Shown here piece after piece: positions 8,041 through 14,446 of a DNA stretch of 20,574 nucleotides. Positions within the stretch are counted from its first letter, which is position 1, and the number at the start of each line of letters is the position of its first letter. The position numbers were made by a program, and so were the translations under genes. Location: positions 1 through 20,574 of the forward strand of contig JAEZLX010000059.1 in the NCBI GenBank assembly GCA_023415035.1, in the 5' to 3' direction. This DNA comes from Pseudomonadota bacterium (GTDB lineage: Bacteria; Pseudomonadota; Gammaproteobacteria; Burkholderiales; Burkholderiaceae_C). The notes under the pieces were generated by a model. That model did not search any database and had not been told where the DNA came from. It was given only the letters and a program-made list of their open reading frames with translations.

Positions 8041-8085
8041 TCATAATTATGAGAAACAGACTTTCGGCAGTCTGACAGCACTGTC
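8041..8085. promoter_or_regulatory. Palindrome cluster upstream of prpE (putative operator/promoter region)
   Basis: TCATAATTATGA at 8041-8052 is a perfect 12-bp palindrome in an AT-rich island in otherwise GC-rich DNA. Next to it, CAGACT (8057-8062) and AGTCTG (8069-8074) form a 6-bp inverted repeat around six bases, and GACAG/CTGTC (8074-8078 with 8081-8085) form another. The island could supply the prpE -10 region (CATAAT on the minus strand), but no good -35 lies 16-18 bases upstream. A dimeric activator or repressor site is inferred. Confidence 0.4.
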
Positions 8086-8120
8086 CGGAGGTCTGTGCGG
8101 GATCCGCGCCCCGCCAAGGC

Positions 8121-8759
8121 TTACTTGATCAGCGACTGCACGTCGCGGAACGCCGGGTGCTGAGCCGTGCGCATCCATTCGAAGAGCACCATTTCCGTCG
8201 TCACCAGTTCGGCCCCTGCCCCGGCGAGGCGGTCGAAGGCGGCGTCACGGTTGCGCTCGGTGCGTGAGCCACAGGCATCGGTGACCACCCACACGTCAAA
8301 CTCCTCGTCCAGCAGTTCCAGCACCGTCTGCAGCAGGCACACATGCGCCTCGCAGCCGGCAGCGACGATGGTCGGGCGCTCCGGCGCCTCGGGCTGGGGC
8401 TTTTTGTGCAGGTGCTTGGGCAGGCTGCGGGCATTGCCCGAAGGCTGGCGCACGGGCGGGCGCAGCCAGTCGGCCAGGCCGTCCGCGACTGCGCTGAAGT
8501 GGTGCTTGGCAAGGGTGCGCTGGCAAAGCGCGCGCAGCTCGGGCAGGTTCTGGCCCAGCTTCTCGGGCACCTGCTCGGTACCCCAGGCAGGCACTTTCAG
8601 CAGCTGCGCCGCCTTGGCCAGACGCAAGGCATTGGCCTGGACGAAGGCTGCCTCATGGATGGCAGGCATCAGTTTTTCCTGGTAGTCCACCAGAACGAGT
8701 TGGGATTCCGAGGCGTCGAGCAGCATGGTCACGGTTGCGTTTGAAGTTCCAGTCGGCAT
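8121..8759 (-). CDS. Isochorismatase-family cysteine hydrolase
   Basis: This alpha/beta hydrolase family acts on C-N or ether bonds through an Asp-Lys-Cys triad; the substrate cannot be told here. At 212 residues the visible triad is Asp25 (VLVDYQEKL), Lys85 (LAKHHFSA) and Cys141 (AGCEAHVCLLQT). About 40 residues between the Lys strand and the Cys strand (92-130) include a basic, proline-rich stretch (KHLHKKPQPEAPERP) that looks like an insert compared with the minimal fold. The annotated start at 8757-8759 has AAGG 6 bases upstream; an internal ATG at 8726, just before the conserved core, lacks a good ribosome site. The gene begins 17 bp after the CoA-transferase stop codon, so the two are probably co-transcribed. 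EAHVC resembles the YcaC/ISOC-like branch rather than nicotinamidase or true isochorismatase. Confidence 0.88.
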   Translation of the reverse strand: MPTGTSNATVTMLLDASESQLVLVDYQEKLMPAIHEAAFVQANALRLAKAAQLLKVPAWGTEQVPEKLGQNLPELRALCQRTLAKHHFSAVADGLADWLRPPVRQPSGNARSLPKHLHKKPQPEAPERPTIVAAGCEAHVCLLQTVLELLDEEFDVWVVTDACGSRTERNRDAAFDRLAGAGAELVTTEMVLFEWMRTAQHPAFRDVQSLIK

Positions 8760-8776
8760 TGTGCCTTGCGCCGCTC

Positions 8777-10060
8777 TCAGATGACGCCCTTGGCTCGCAG
8801 CGCCCGCAGCCGGCCCTCGTCCAGGCCCAGGCGCTCGGCCAGCACCTCGTCAGTGTGCTGCCCGAGGGCGGGTGGCGCATGGCGCAGCGCGACAGGGGTG
8901 TCGGACAGACGCAGCGGGCTGGCGGTGGTCACCACGGTGTTGACCGACTCACCCGGCGGCAGCTGGCCGTCGGGATAGCGCTGCTGCTCGATGCGCAGGC
9001 CGCGCGCGCGCACCTGGGGGTCGTCGAAGGCCTGGGCGATGTCATTGATGGGGCCGCAGGGCACGGCGCGGTCTTCCAGCAACGCGATCCACTCGGCCGT
9101 GGGGCGGGTACGCGTGAGCGCAGCGACCATGGGCACCAGCGTCTCGCGGAAAACAACGCGATTCGCGTTGGTCGCGAAGCGCTCGTCACCCGCCCAGCCC
9201 ACGCCCGCCGCCTCGCAAAAGCGCGCGAACTGCCCGTCGTTTCCGATGGCCAGCAGCATGGCCCCATCGGCCGTGGGAAAGTCCTGATAGGGAACGAGGC
9301 TCGGATGGGTGTTACCCTGGCGAACCGGCACCCTGCCGGTGTTGAGAAAGCTCGCCCCCTGGTTGGCGAGCATGGCCATGCCCACGTCCAGCAGCGCCAT
9401 GTCGATGTGCTGGCCGCGCCCGGTGTGGTGGCGCGCCTCCAGCGCGCCCAGGATGGCGGTCGTCGCGTACATGCCGGTGAACACGTCGATGACGGCGACG
9501 CCCACGCGCAGGGGCCCGCCACCCGGTTCGCTGTCGGCCCGGCCGGTGATGCTCATCAGGCCGCACATGGCCTGCACCAGCAGATCGTAACCGGCGCGCG
9601 AGGCATAGGGGCCATCCTGGCCGAAGCCGGTGATGGAACAGTAGATCAGGCGCGGGTTGATCGCGCTCAGACTCTCGTAATCCAGGCCATAACGCCTCAG
9701 TCCACCGGTCTTGAAGTTCTCGACCACCACGTCGCTCTCCATCGCCAGCTGCCGGATCAGCTCCTGCCCCTCAGGTGTGGCCATGTCCACCGTGACCGAG
9801 CGCTTGTTGCGGTTGCAGGCGGCGAAGTAGCAGGCCTGGTCGGTGGGGTTGCCCTGCGCGTCGGCAAAGAAGGGCGGCCCCCAGTGGCGGGTGTCGTCGC
9901 CGGCACCCGGCTTTTCGATCTTGATGACGTCGGCCCCCATGTCGGCCAGGTTCTGGGTGCACCAGGGACCCGCGAGCACACGGGACAGGTCAAGAACGCG
10001 CACATGGGAAAGCGCGCCACGGCGCGAGGTCAGGGAAGCGTCTGGAGGTGTCATGGGCAT
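8777..10060 (-). CDS. CaiB/BaiF class III acyl-CoA transferase
   Basis: Class III CoA-transferases move CoA between carboxylic acids through aspartyl-CoA thioester intermediates. The 427-residue length and layout fit: VRVLDLSRVLAGPWCTQNLADMGADVIKIEKP at about 20-51 is the N-terminal Rossmann signature, VVENFKTGGLRRYGLDY at 112-128 follows, and Asp159 in AGYDLLVQA matches the catalytic aspartate position. FGQDGPYASR (146-155) is the typical loop before it. The likely partners are succinyl-CoA or other dicarboxylic acid CoAs, as is usual for such genes, but the substrate cannot be read. The start is either the ATG at 10058-10060 or the ATG two codons on (10052-10054); neither has a strong Shine-Dalgarno. 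It is the first gene of a pair with the downstream hydrolase, and a TACCAT/ATGGTA palindrome lies 23 bp upstream. Confidence 0.92.
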   Translation of the reverse strand: MPMTPPDASLTSRRGALSHVRVLDLSRVLAGPWCTQNLADMGADVIKIEKPGAGDDTRHWGPPFFADAQGNPTDQACYFAACNRNKRSVTVDMATPEGQELIRQLAMESDVVVENFKTGGLRRYGLDYESLSAINPRLIYCSITGFGQDGPYASRAGYDLLVQAMCGLMSITGRADSEPGGGPLRVGVAVIDVFTGMYATTAILGALEARHHTGRGQHIDMALLDVGMAMLANQGASFLNTGRVPVRQGNTHPSLVPYQDFPTADGAMLLAIGNDGQFARFCEAAGVGWAGDERFATNANRVVFRETLVPMVAALTRTRPTAEWIALLEDRAVPCGPINDIAQAFDDPQVRARGLRIEQQRYPDGQLPPGESVNTVVTTASPLRLSDTPVALRHAPPALGQHTDEVLAERLGLDEGRLRALRAKGVI

Positions 10061-10082
10061 GTGGTGGCTAGGCCGGTCCCCA

Positions 10083-10100
10083 ATGGTAGGTGCTTACCAT
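10083..10100. promoter_or_regulatory. Inverted repeat ATGGTA-N6-TACCAT upstream of CoA-transferase
   Basis: Perfect 6-bp half-sites at 10083-10088 and 10095-10100 are separated by six bases. The repeat is 23 bp upstream of the first possible start codon of the CoA-transferase. The size and symmetry suit an operator for a dimeric regulator such as a GntR- or TetR-type protein. No such regulator gene is adjacent in this window, so the binding protein is unknown. Confidence 0.4.
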
Positions 10101-10258
10101 GGAGTGCGGAATGCCGGAACGGGAGCGCCTGCGTTGAGGCCTGATGATTTCTGCGATCTGCCGCTCGCTGCCCGCAACGAAGGCAGAGGATGACGCTCAT
10201 GATCCACCTGTTTCAGCATTTGTTGTTGCAAATCAAGCCATTGTCCGGCCTTCTTCGC

Positions 10259-10286
10259 TTGACGGCGGAGGTTCATGCCTTACACT
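10259..10286 (+). promoter_or_regulatory. Sigma70-type promoter of the NlpC/P60 gene
   Basis: TTGACG (10259-10264, 5 of 6 consensus bases) and TACACT (10281-10286, 4 of 6) are separated by 16 bases. Transcription would start at about 10293, essentially at the ATG at 10294. Confidence 0.6.
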
Positions 10287-10293
10287 TGCAGTC

Positions 10294-10827
10294 ATGCGTA
10301 AGTCCTTGCTCCGCGCCATGATGCTCGCTTCCCTGCTGGGAACGGGTGCAGTGCTGGCCGAACCTGTCGAGCCGCAGTACGCCGACATGGACAGCCTGAT
10401 CAAGGAACGCGGCTTCATGGAGCGCCTGGCCGACGCGCGCAATGCCGCCAGCCACCACGCCTCCGAGCTGATCATGAACGCACTGGGATTCCTGGGTGTG
10501 CCCTACAAGTTCGGTGGAAACAGCGCCGACACGGGCTTCGACTGCTCCGGCTTCGTGCGGGCCGTCTACGAGCAGTCGCTGGGCAAGGTGCTGCCTCGCC
10601 GCTCCGACGAGCAGGCGGCCGCCACACGCAAGATCGAGCGCAACGAGTTGCAACCCGGTGATCTGGTGTTCTTCAACACCATGCGCCGTGCCTTCAGCCA
10701 TGTGGGCATCTACCTGGGTGACGGCAAGTTCATCCACGCGCCGCGCACTGGCGCCGAGGTCCGCGTCGAGGACATGCGCATGTCCTACTGGCAACAGCGT
10801 TTCAACGGCGCCCGCCGGGTCGACTGA
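10294..10827 (+). CDS. Exported NlpC/P60 (C40) cell-wall peptidase
   Basis: These enzymes cleave peptide cross-bridges or stem peptides in peptidoglycan. I chose the ATG at 10294 (177 residues) because it begins a clear signal peptide: MRKSLLR, a hydrophobic core to about residue 20, and a probable cut after VLA (residue 22). A longer frame from 10144 would bury the signal in unrelated sequence. The C40 domain covers about 55-175, with the catalytic Cys84 in GFDCSGFVRAVY, His136 in FSHVGIYLG and a third His148 in FIHAPR. LQPGDLVFF (119-127) is the usual family motif. There is no SH3 or LysM domain, so it is the minimal Spr/NlpC type without an obvious lipobox. No Shine-Dalgarno lies in the 15 bases before the ATG. 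It is a single gene, divergent from the CoA-transferase and convergent with lpdA. Confidence 0.92.
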   Translation: MRKSLLRAMMLASLLGTGAVLAEPVEPQYADMDSLIKERGFMERLADARNAASHHASELIMNALGFLGVPYKFGGNSADTGFDCSGFVRAVYEQSLGKVLPRRSDEQAAATRKIERNELQPGDLVFFNTMRRAFSHVGIYLGDGKFIHAPRTGAEVRVEDMRMSYWQQRFNGARRVD

Positions 10828-10861
10828 CCCGCGGCAGCCACTCCCCCACACGCTTTATTCC

Positions 10862-10889
10862 GGCCGCGTCATGGTTTCCCGTGGCGGCC
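10862..10889 (+). terminator. Weak inverted repeat after the NlpC/P60 gene
   Basis: GGCCGC (10862-10867) and GCGGCC (10884-10889) can pair around a 16-base loop, starting 35 bases after the stop codon. No T-run follows. This is the only candidate I see for a 3' end of the peptidase transcript, and it is weak. Confidence 0.2.
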
Positions 10890-10914
10890 TGGGCATGCCC
10901 TGCTCCACCGGCAA

Positions 10915-10940
10915 CGGGCACCTGCGCTCGCAGATGCCCG
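10915..10940 (-). terminator. Hairpin just after lpdA, probable 3' end of the PDH operon
   Basis: The arms CGGGCA-C-CTGC and GCAG-A-TGCCCG form a 10-bp stem with one internal mismatch and a GCTC tetraloop. It starts 7 bases beyond the lpdA stop codon on the minus strand. There is no U-tract, so it may be a factor-assisted terminator or a 3'-end stabiliser shared between the convergent genes. Confidence 0.45.
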
Positions 10941-10947
10941 CCCGGGA

Positions 10948-12774
10948 TCACTTCTTCTGGGGAGGCAGGTCCGTGCAGCTGCCGTGTGCCACTTCCGCCG
11001 CCATGCCCAGGCTTTCGCCCAGCGTCGGGTGCGGGTGGATGGTCTTGCCGATGTCGATCGCATCGGCCCCCATTTCGATGGCCAGCGCGATCTCACCGAT
11101 CATGTCACCGGCATGCGTGCCCACGATGCCGCCGCCCAGGATCCTGCCGTGGCCGTGGGCCTCCGGGCTGTCGTCGAACAGCAGCTTGGTGAAACCCTCG
11201 TCGCGGCCATTGGCGATGGCGCGGCCCGAAGCCGTCCAGGGGAACAGGCCCTTCTTGACCTTGATGCCCTGTGCCTTGGCCTGGTCTTCGGTCAGGCCCA
11301 CCCAGGCCACCTCGGGGTCGGTGTAGGCGACGCTGGGGATCACACGAGCATTGAAGGCACTGGCGGCCAATTCCTTGTTGCCCTGCAGTTCACCGGCAAT
11401 GACTTCAGCCGCCACGTGCGCCTCGTGCACCGCCTTGTGGGCCAGCATGGGCTGACCCACAATGTCGCCGATGGCGAAGATATGCGGCACATTGGTGCGC
11501 ATCTGGATGTCGACGTTGATGAAACCACGGTCGGTCACCGAAACGCCGGCCTTCTCGGCACCGATCTTTTTGCCGTTGGGTGTGCGCCCCACAGCCTGGA
11601 GCACCAGGTCGTAGAAACCTTCGCTCTTGCTGCCGTCCAGGCCTTCGAACTGCACCTTGATGCCCTCGGGCGTGGCCTCGGCCCCCACCGTCTTGGTCTT
11701 GAGCATGATGTTGTCGAAGCGGTGCTTGTTCATCTTCTCCCAGACCTTGACGAGATCGCGGTCGGCACCCTGCATCAGGCCATCCATCATCTCGACCACG
11801 TCCAGTCGCGCGCCCAGCGTGCTGTACACCGTGCCCATTTCCAGGCCGATGATGCCGCCACCGACGATGAGCATCTTCTTGGGGACCGCCTTGAGGGCCA
11901 GCGCGCCGGTGGAATCAACCACGCGTGGGTCGTCGGGCATGAACGGCAGGCGGACCGCCTGCGAGCCGGCGGCGATGATGGCGCGCTTGAAGGCGATGAC
12001 CTTCCTGCTGCCACGCTTTTCCTGCCCGCTGCCCGAGGTTTCTTCCACCTCCAGGTGGTTCGGGCCGGCAAACGTGCCCAGACCGCGCACGACCGTGACC
12101 TTGCGCATTTTGGCCATGGCCGCCAGGCCGCCGGTGAGCTTGCCCACGACCTTTTCCTTGTGGCCGCGCAGTTTGTCGATGTCAACCTCCGGCTGGCCGA
12201 AGGACACGCCCAGATCGGCCATGTGGCTGACCTCGTCCATCACGGCGGCCACGTGCAGCAGCGCCTTGGACGGGATGCAGCCCACGTTCAGGCACACGCC
12301 GCCCAGTGTCGCGTAACGCTCGACCAGCACCACCTTCAGCCCCAGATCCGCCGCGCGGAAGGCGGCCGAATAGCCGCCGGGGCCGGCGCCGAGCACGAGC
12401 ACGTCGCACTCGATGTCGGCCGCACCGGCATAGGTGGCTGCCACGGGGGCAGGCGCCGGGGCGGCAGTAGGTGCCGGTGCGGGCGCCTGGACGGGCGCGG
12501 GCGCAGCCGCCGCGGGTGCCGGTACTGCGGCGCCATCGGAAGGCTCCAGCGCCAGGATCACCGAGCCTTCGCTGACCTTGTCGCCGATCTGGATTTTCAG
12601 CTCCTTGACCACCCCGCCGTGCGAGGCAGGGATTTCCATCGAGGCCTTGTCGGACTCGACTGTGATCAGGCTCTGTTCGGGCTGGATGGAGTCGCCAGGC
12701 TTGACCAGGACCTCGATCACGGCCACGTCCTTGAAGTCCCCGATGTCGGGCACCTTGATGTCGATCACTGCCAT
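10948..12774 (-). CDS. lpdA: Lipoyl-domain-containing dihydrolipoyl dehydrogenase (E3) of the pyruvate dehydrogenase complex
   Basis: This enzyme reoxidises dihydrolipoamide of the pyruvate dehydrogenase E2. The start ATG at 12772-12774 gives 608 residues and has AAGGA 8 bases upstream; the frame extends to 12858, but that would overlap aceF and adds unrelated sequence. Residues 1-80 are a complete lipoyl domain with the modified lysine at 43 (VESDKASMEIP). An Ala/Pro linker covers about 82-117. The E3 proper begins at about 122 with the FAD motif GAGPGG (129-134), the redox disulfide CLNVGC (Cys161, Cys166) and an NAD motif GGGIIGLEMG. HPTLGE near the C terminus supplies the catalytic His582 and Glu587. 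The gene follows aceF by 13 bp. This fused form is known in Neisseria and Burkholderiales PDH clusters. It has a distinct architecture from the E3 at 1-1126, so each complex appears to have its own E3. Confidence 0.96.
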   Translation of the reverse strand: MAVIDIKVPDIGDFKDVAVIEVLVKPGDSIQPEQSLITVESDKASMEIPASHGGVVKELKIQIGDKVSEGSVILALEPSDGAAVPAPAAAAPAPVQAPAPAPTAAPAPAPVAATYAGAADIECDVLVLGAGPGGYSAAFRAADLGLKVVLVERYATLGGVCLNVGCIPSKALLHVAAVMDEVSHMADLGVSFGQPEVDIDKLRGHKEKVVGKLTGGLAAMAKMRKVTVVRGLGTFAGPNHLEVEETSGSGQEKRGSRKVIAFKRAIIAAGSQAVRLPFMPDDPRVVDSTGALALKAVPKKMLIVGGGIIGLEMGTVYSTLGARLDVVEMMDGLMQGADRDLVKVWEKMNKHRFDNIMLKTKTVGAEATPEGIKVQFEGLDGSKSEGFYDLVLQAVGRTPNGKKIGAEKAGVSVTDRGFINVDIQMRTNVPHIFAIGDIVGQPMLAHKAVHEAHVAAEVIAGELQGNKELAASAFNARVIPSVAYTDPEVAWVGLTEDQAKAQGIKVKKGLFPWTASGRAIANGRDEGFTKLLFDDSPEAHGHGRILGGGIVGTHAGDMIGEIALAIEMGADAIDIGKTIHPHPTLGESLGMAAEVAHGSCTDLPPQKK

Positions 12775-12787
12775 GTCAGTTTTCCTT

Positions 12788-14428
12788 TCAGAGCAGGACG
12801 CGACGGAAGTCGGCGAGGATCTGGCCGAGGTAGGCGTTGAAGCGCGCAGCGGCGGCACCGTCGATGACGCGGTGGTCGTACGACAGGGACAGCGGCAGCA
12901 TCAGGCGTGGCACGAACTGCTTGCCGTCCCACACGGGCTTCATCGCGCTCTTGGACAGGCCCAGGATGGCCACCTCGGGCGCGTTGACGATGGGCGTGAA
13001 ATGCGTGCCGCCGATGCCGCCGAGCGAGCTGATCGAGAAGCAGCCGCCGGTCATGTCGGCGGGGCCCAGCTTGCCCTCGCGCGCCTTCTTGGCCAGATCG
13101 CCCATTTCCTGGCTGATCTGCAGGATGCCCTTCTTGTCGGCGTCGCGCAGCACTGGCACCACGAGGCCGTTGGGCGTGTCGGCCGCAAAGCCGATGTGGA
13201 AGTACTGCTTGTAGACCAGTTCCTCACCGTCCAGGCTGGCGTTGAACTCGGGGTACTTCTTCAGTGCCGCCACCACCGCCTTGATCACGAAGGCCAGCAT
13301 CGTCACCTTGACGCCCGACTTCTCGTTTTCCTTGTTGGTGGCCACCCGGAAGGCCTCCAGCTCGGTGATGTCGGCCTCGTCGTTGTTGGTGACGTGCGGG
13401 ATCATCACCCAGTTGCGTGCCAGGTTGGCACCCGAAATCTTCTTGATGCGCGACAGCGCCTTGCGCTCGACGGGTCCGAACTTGGCAAAGTCCACCTTGG
13501 GCCAGGGCAGCAGGTCCAGACCGACGCCCGAGCCACCTGCGGCCGGTGCCTTCGCGGCCTGGGCCTGCGTCTGCAACGCACCGCTCATCACGGAGCGGGT
13601 GAACGACTGCACATCCTCGAACGTGATGCGGCCCTTGAGACCCGTACCTTTCACCTCTCCCAGCGGCACGCCCAGCTCGCGCGCGAACTTGCGCACAGAG
13701 GGCGATGCGTGCGGCAGGCCCACCGGTGACGCCATCGGGTTGTGCGCGGGAGCGGCCACCGGTGTCACTACAGCAGCCACGGCAGCCGGCAAAGAGGCTG
13801 CCTGGGCAGGCACCGGGGCTGGCGCCGGAACAGCGGCCGGTGCGGTGGTGGCACCCTGCCCTTCCAGCACGGCCAGCAGGTCACCGATGTTGACCTTGTC
13901 ACCGAGCTTGACCGCCACTTCCTTGACCACGCCGGCCGCGGAAGACGGGATTTCCATCGAGGCCTTGTCGGACTCAACCGTGATCAGCGACTGCTCCAGC
14001 GCCACCGTGTCACCCGGCTTGATGAAGACTTCGATGACCGCGACGTCCTTGAAGTCGCCGATGTCGGGCACGCGAACCTCGACACGACCGGTGGCTGCGG
14101 ACGCGGTCGGCGCGGGTGCCGCCTGGGCAGGTATTGCCGGCTCTGCAGCGGGTGCCGCAACCGGTGCTGGCGCCGCCGCAGCGGCTTCGCCTTCGGCATC
14201 GAGCACCACCAGCAAGGAACCCTCGCTGACCTTGTCGCCCACGGCGACCTTCAGTTCCTTGACCACCCCTGCATGCGAGGAGGGAATCTCCATCGAGGCC
14301 TTGTCGGATTCGACGGTGACCAGCGACTGCTCGACGCTGACCGTGTCGCCCACCTTGACCAGCAGTTCAATGACCGCCACCTCGGAGAAGTCACCGATGT
14401 CCGGGACTTTCACTTCTACCAGTGCCAT
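12788..14428 (-). CDS. aceF: Dihydrolipoyl acetyltransferase, E2 of pyruvate dehydrogenase, with two lipoyl domains
   Basis: This is the complex core; it transfers acetyl from lipoate to CoA. Its 546 residues comprise lipoyl domain 1 (residues 1-78, Lys43), an Ala/Pro linker (about 82-113), lipoyl domain 2 (about 115-190, Lys155), a second linker, a peripheral-subunit-binding domain (about 240-275; ASPSVRKFARELGV, GTGLKGRITFEDV) and the catalytic domain from about 310. The active site DHRVIDG contains His519 and Asp523. Enterobacterial E2p often has three lipoyl domains; two here, with a third on the E3, keep the total at three for the operon. The start ATG (14426-14428) follows the aceE stop codon by 18 bp with GGAGAC upstream. 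It is operonic with aceE and lpdA. Confidence 0.97.
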   Translation of the reverse strand: MALVEVKVPDIGDFSEVAVIELLVKVGDTVSVEQSLVTVESDKASMEIPSSHAGVVKELKVAVGDKVSEGSLLVVLDAEGEAAAAAPAPVAAPAAEPAIPAQAAPAPTASAATGRVEVRVPDIGDFKDVAVIEVFIKPGDTVALEQSLITVESDKASMEIPSSAAGVVKEVAVKLGDKVNIGDLLAVLEGQGATTAPAAVPAPAPVPAQAASLPAAVAAVVTPVAAPAHNPMASPVGLPHASPSVRKFARELGVPLGEVKGTGLKGRITFEDVQSFTRSVMSGALQTQAQAAKAPAAGGSGVGLDLLPWPKVDFAKFGPVERKALSRIKKISGANLARNWVMIPHVTNNDEADITELEAFRVATNKENEKSGVKVTMLAFVIKAVVAALKKYPEFNASLDGEELVYKQYFHIGFAADTPNGLVVPVLRDADKKGILQISQEMGDLAKKAREGKLGPADMTGGCFSISSLGGIGGTHFTPIVNAPEVAILGLSKSAMKPVWDGKQFVPRLMLPLSLSYDHRVIDGAAAARFNAYLGQILADFRRVLL

Positions 14429-14446
14429 GTGTATGTCTCCGGATCG

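Larger units (their letters stand above)
10061..10293. other. Divergent intergenic region between CoA-transferase and NlpC/P60 genes
   Basis: These 233 bp form the longest gene-free stretch of the window. They contain the TACCAT-type palindrome next to the CoA-transferase gene and the promoter of the peptidase gene at the other end. In between I see only a 60-codon frame on the minus strand (10094-10276), which lacks a credible ribosome site and recognisable composition. No tRNA-like cloverleaf or other repeat is evident. Confidence 0.6.

Noticed and set aside
10094..10276. 60-codon minus-strand frame between the CoA-transferase and the peptidase gene
   Set aside because: It overlaps the peptidase promoter, has no properly spaced Shine-Dalgarno, and its sequence suggests no fold, membrane segment or toxin-like feature.
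12775..12858. Upstream extension of lpdA by 28 codons
   Set aside because: It would overlap the end of aceF and precede the canonical lipoyl-domain start; AAGGA is placed correctly for the ATG at 12774.
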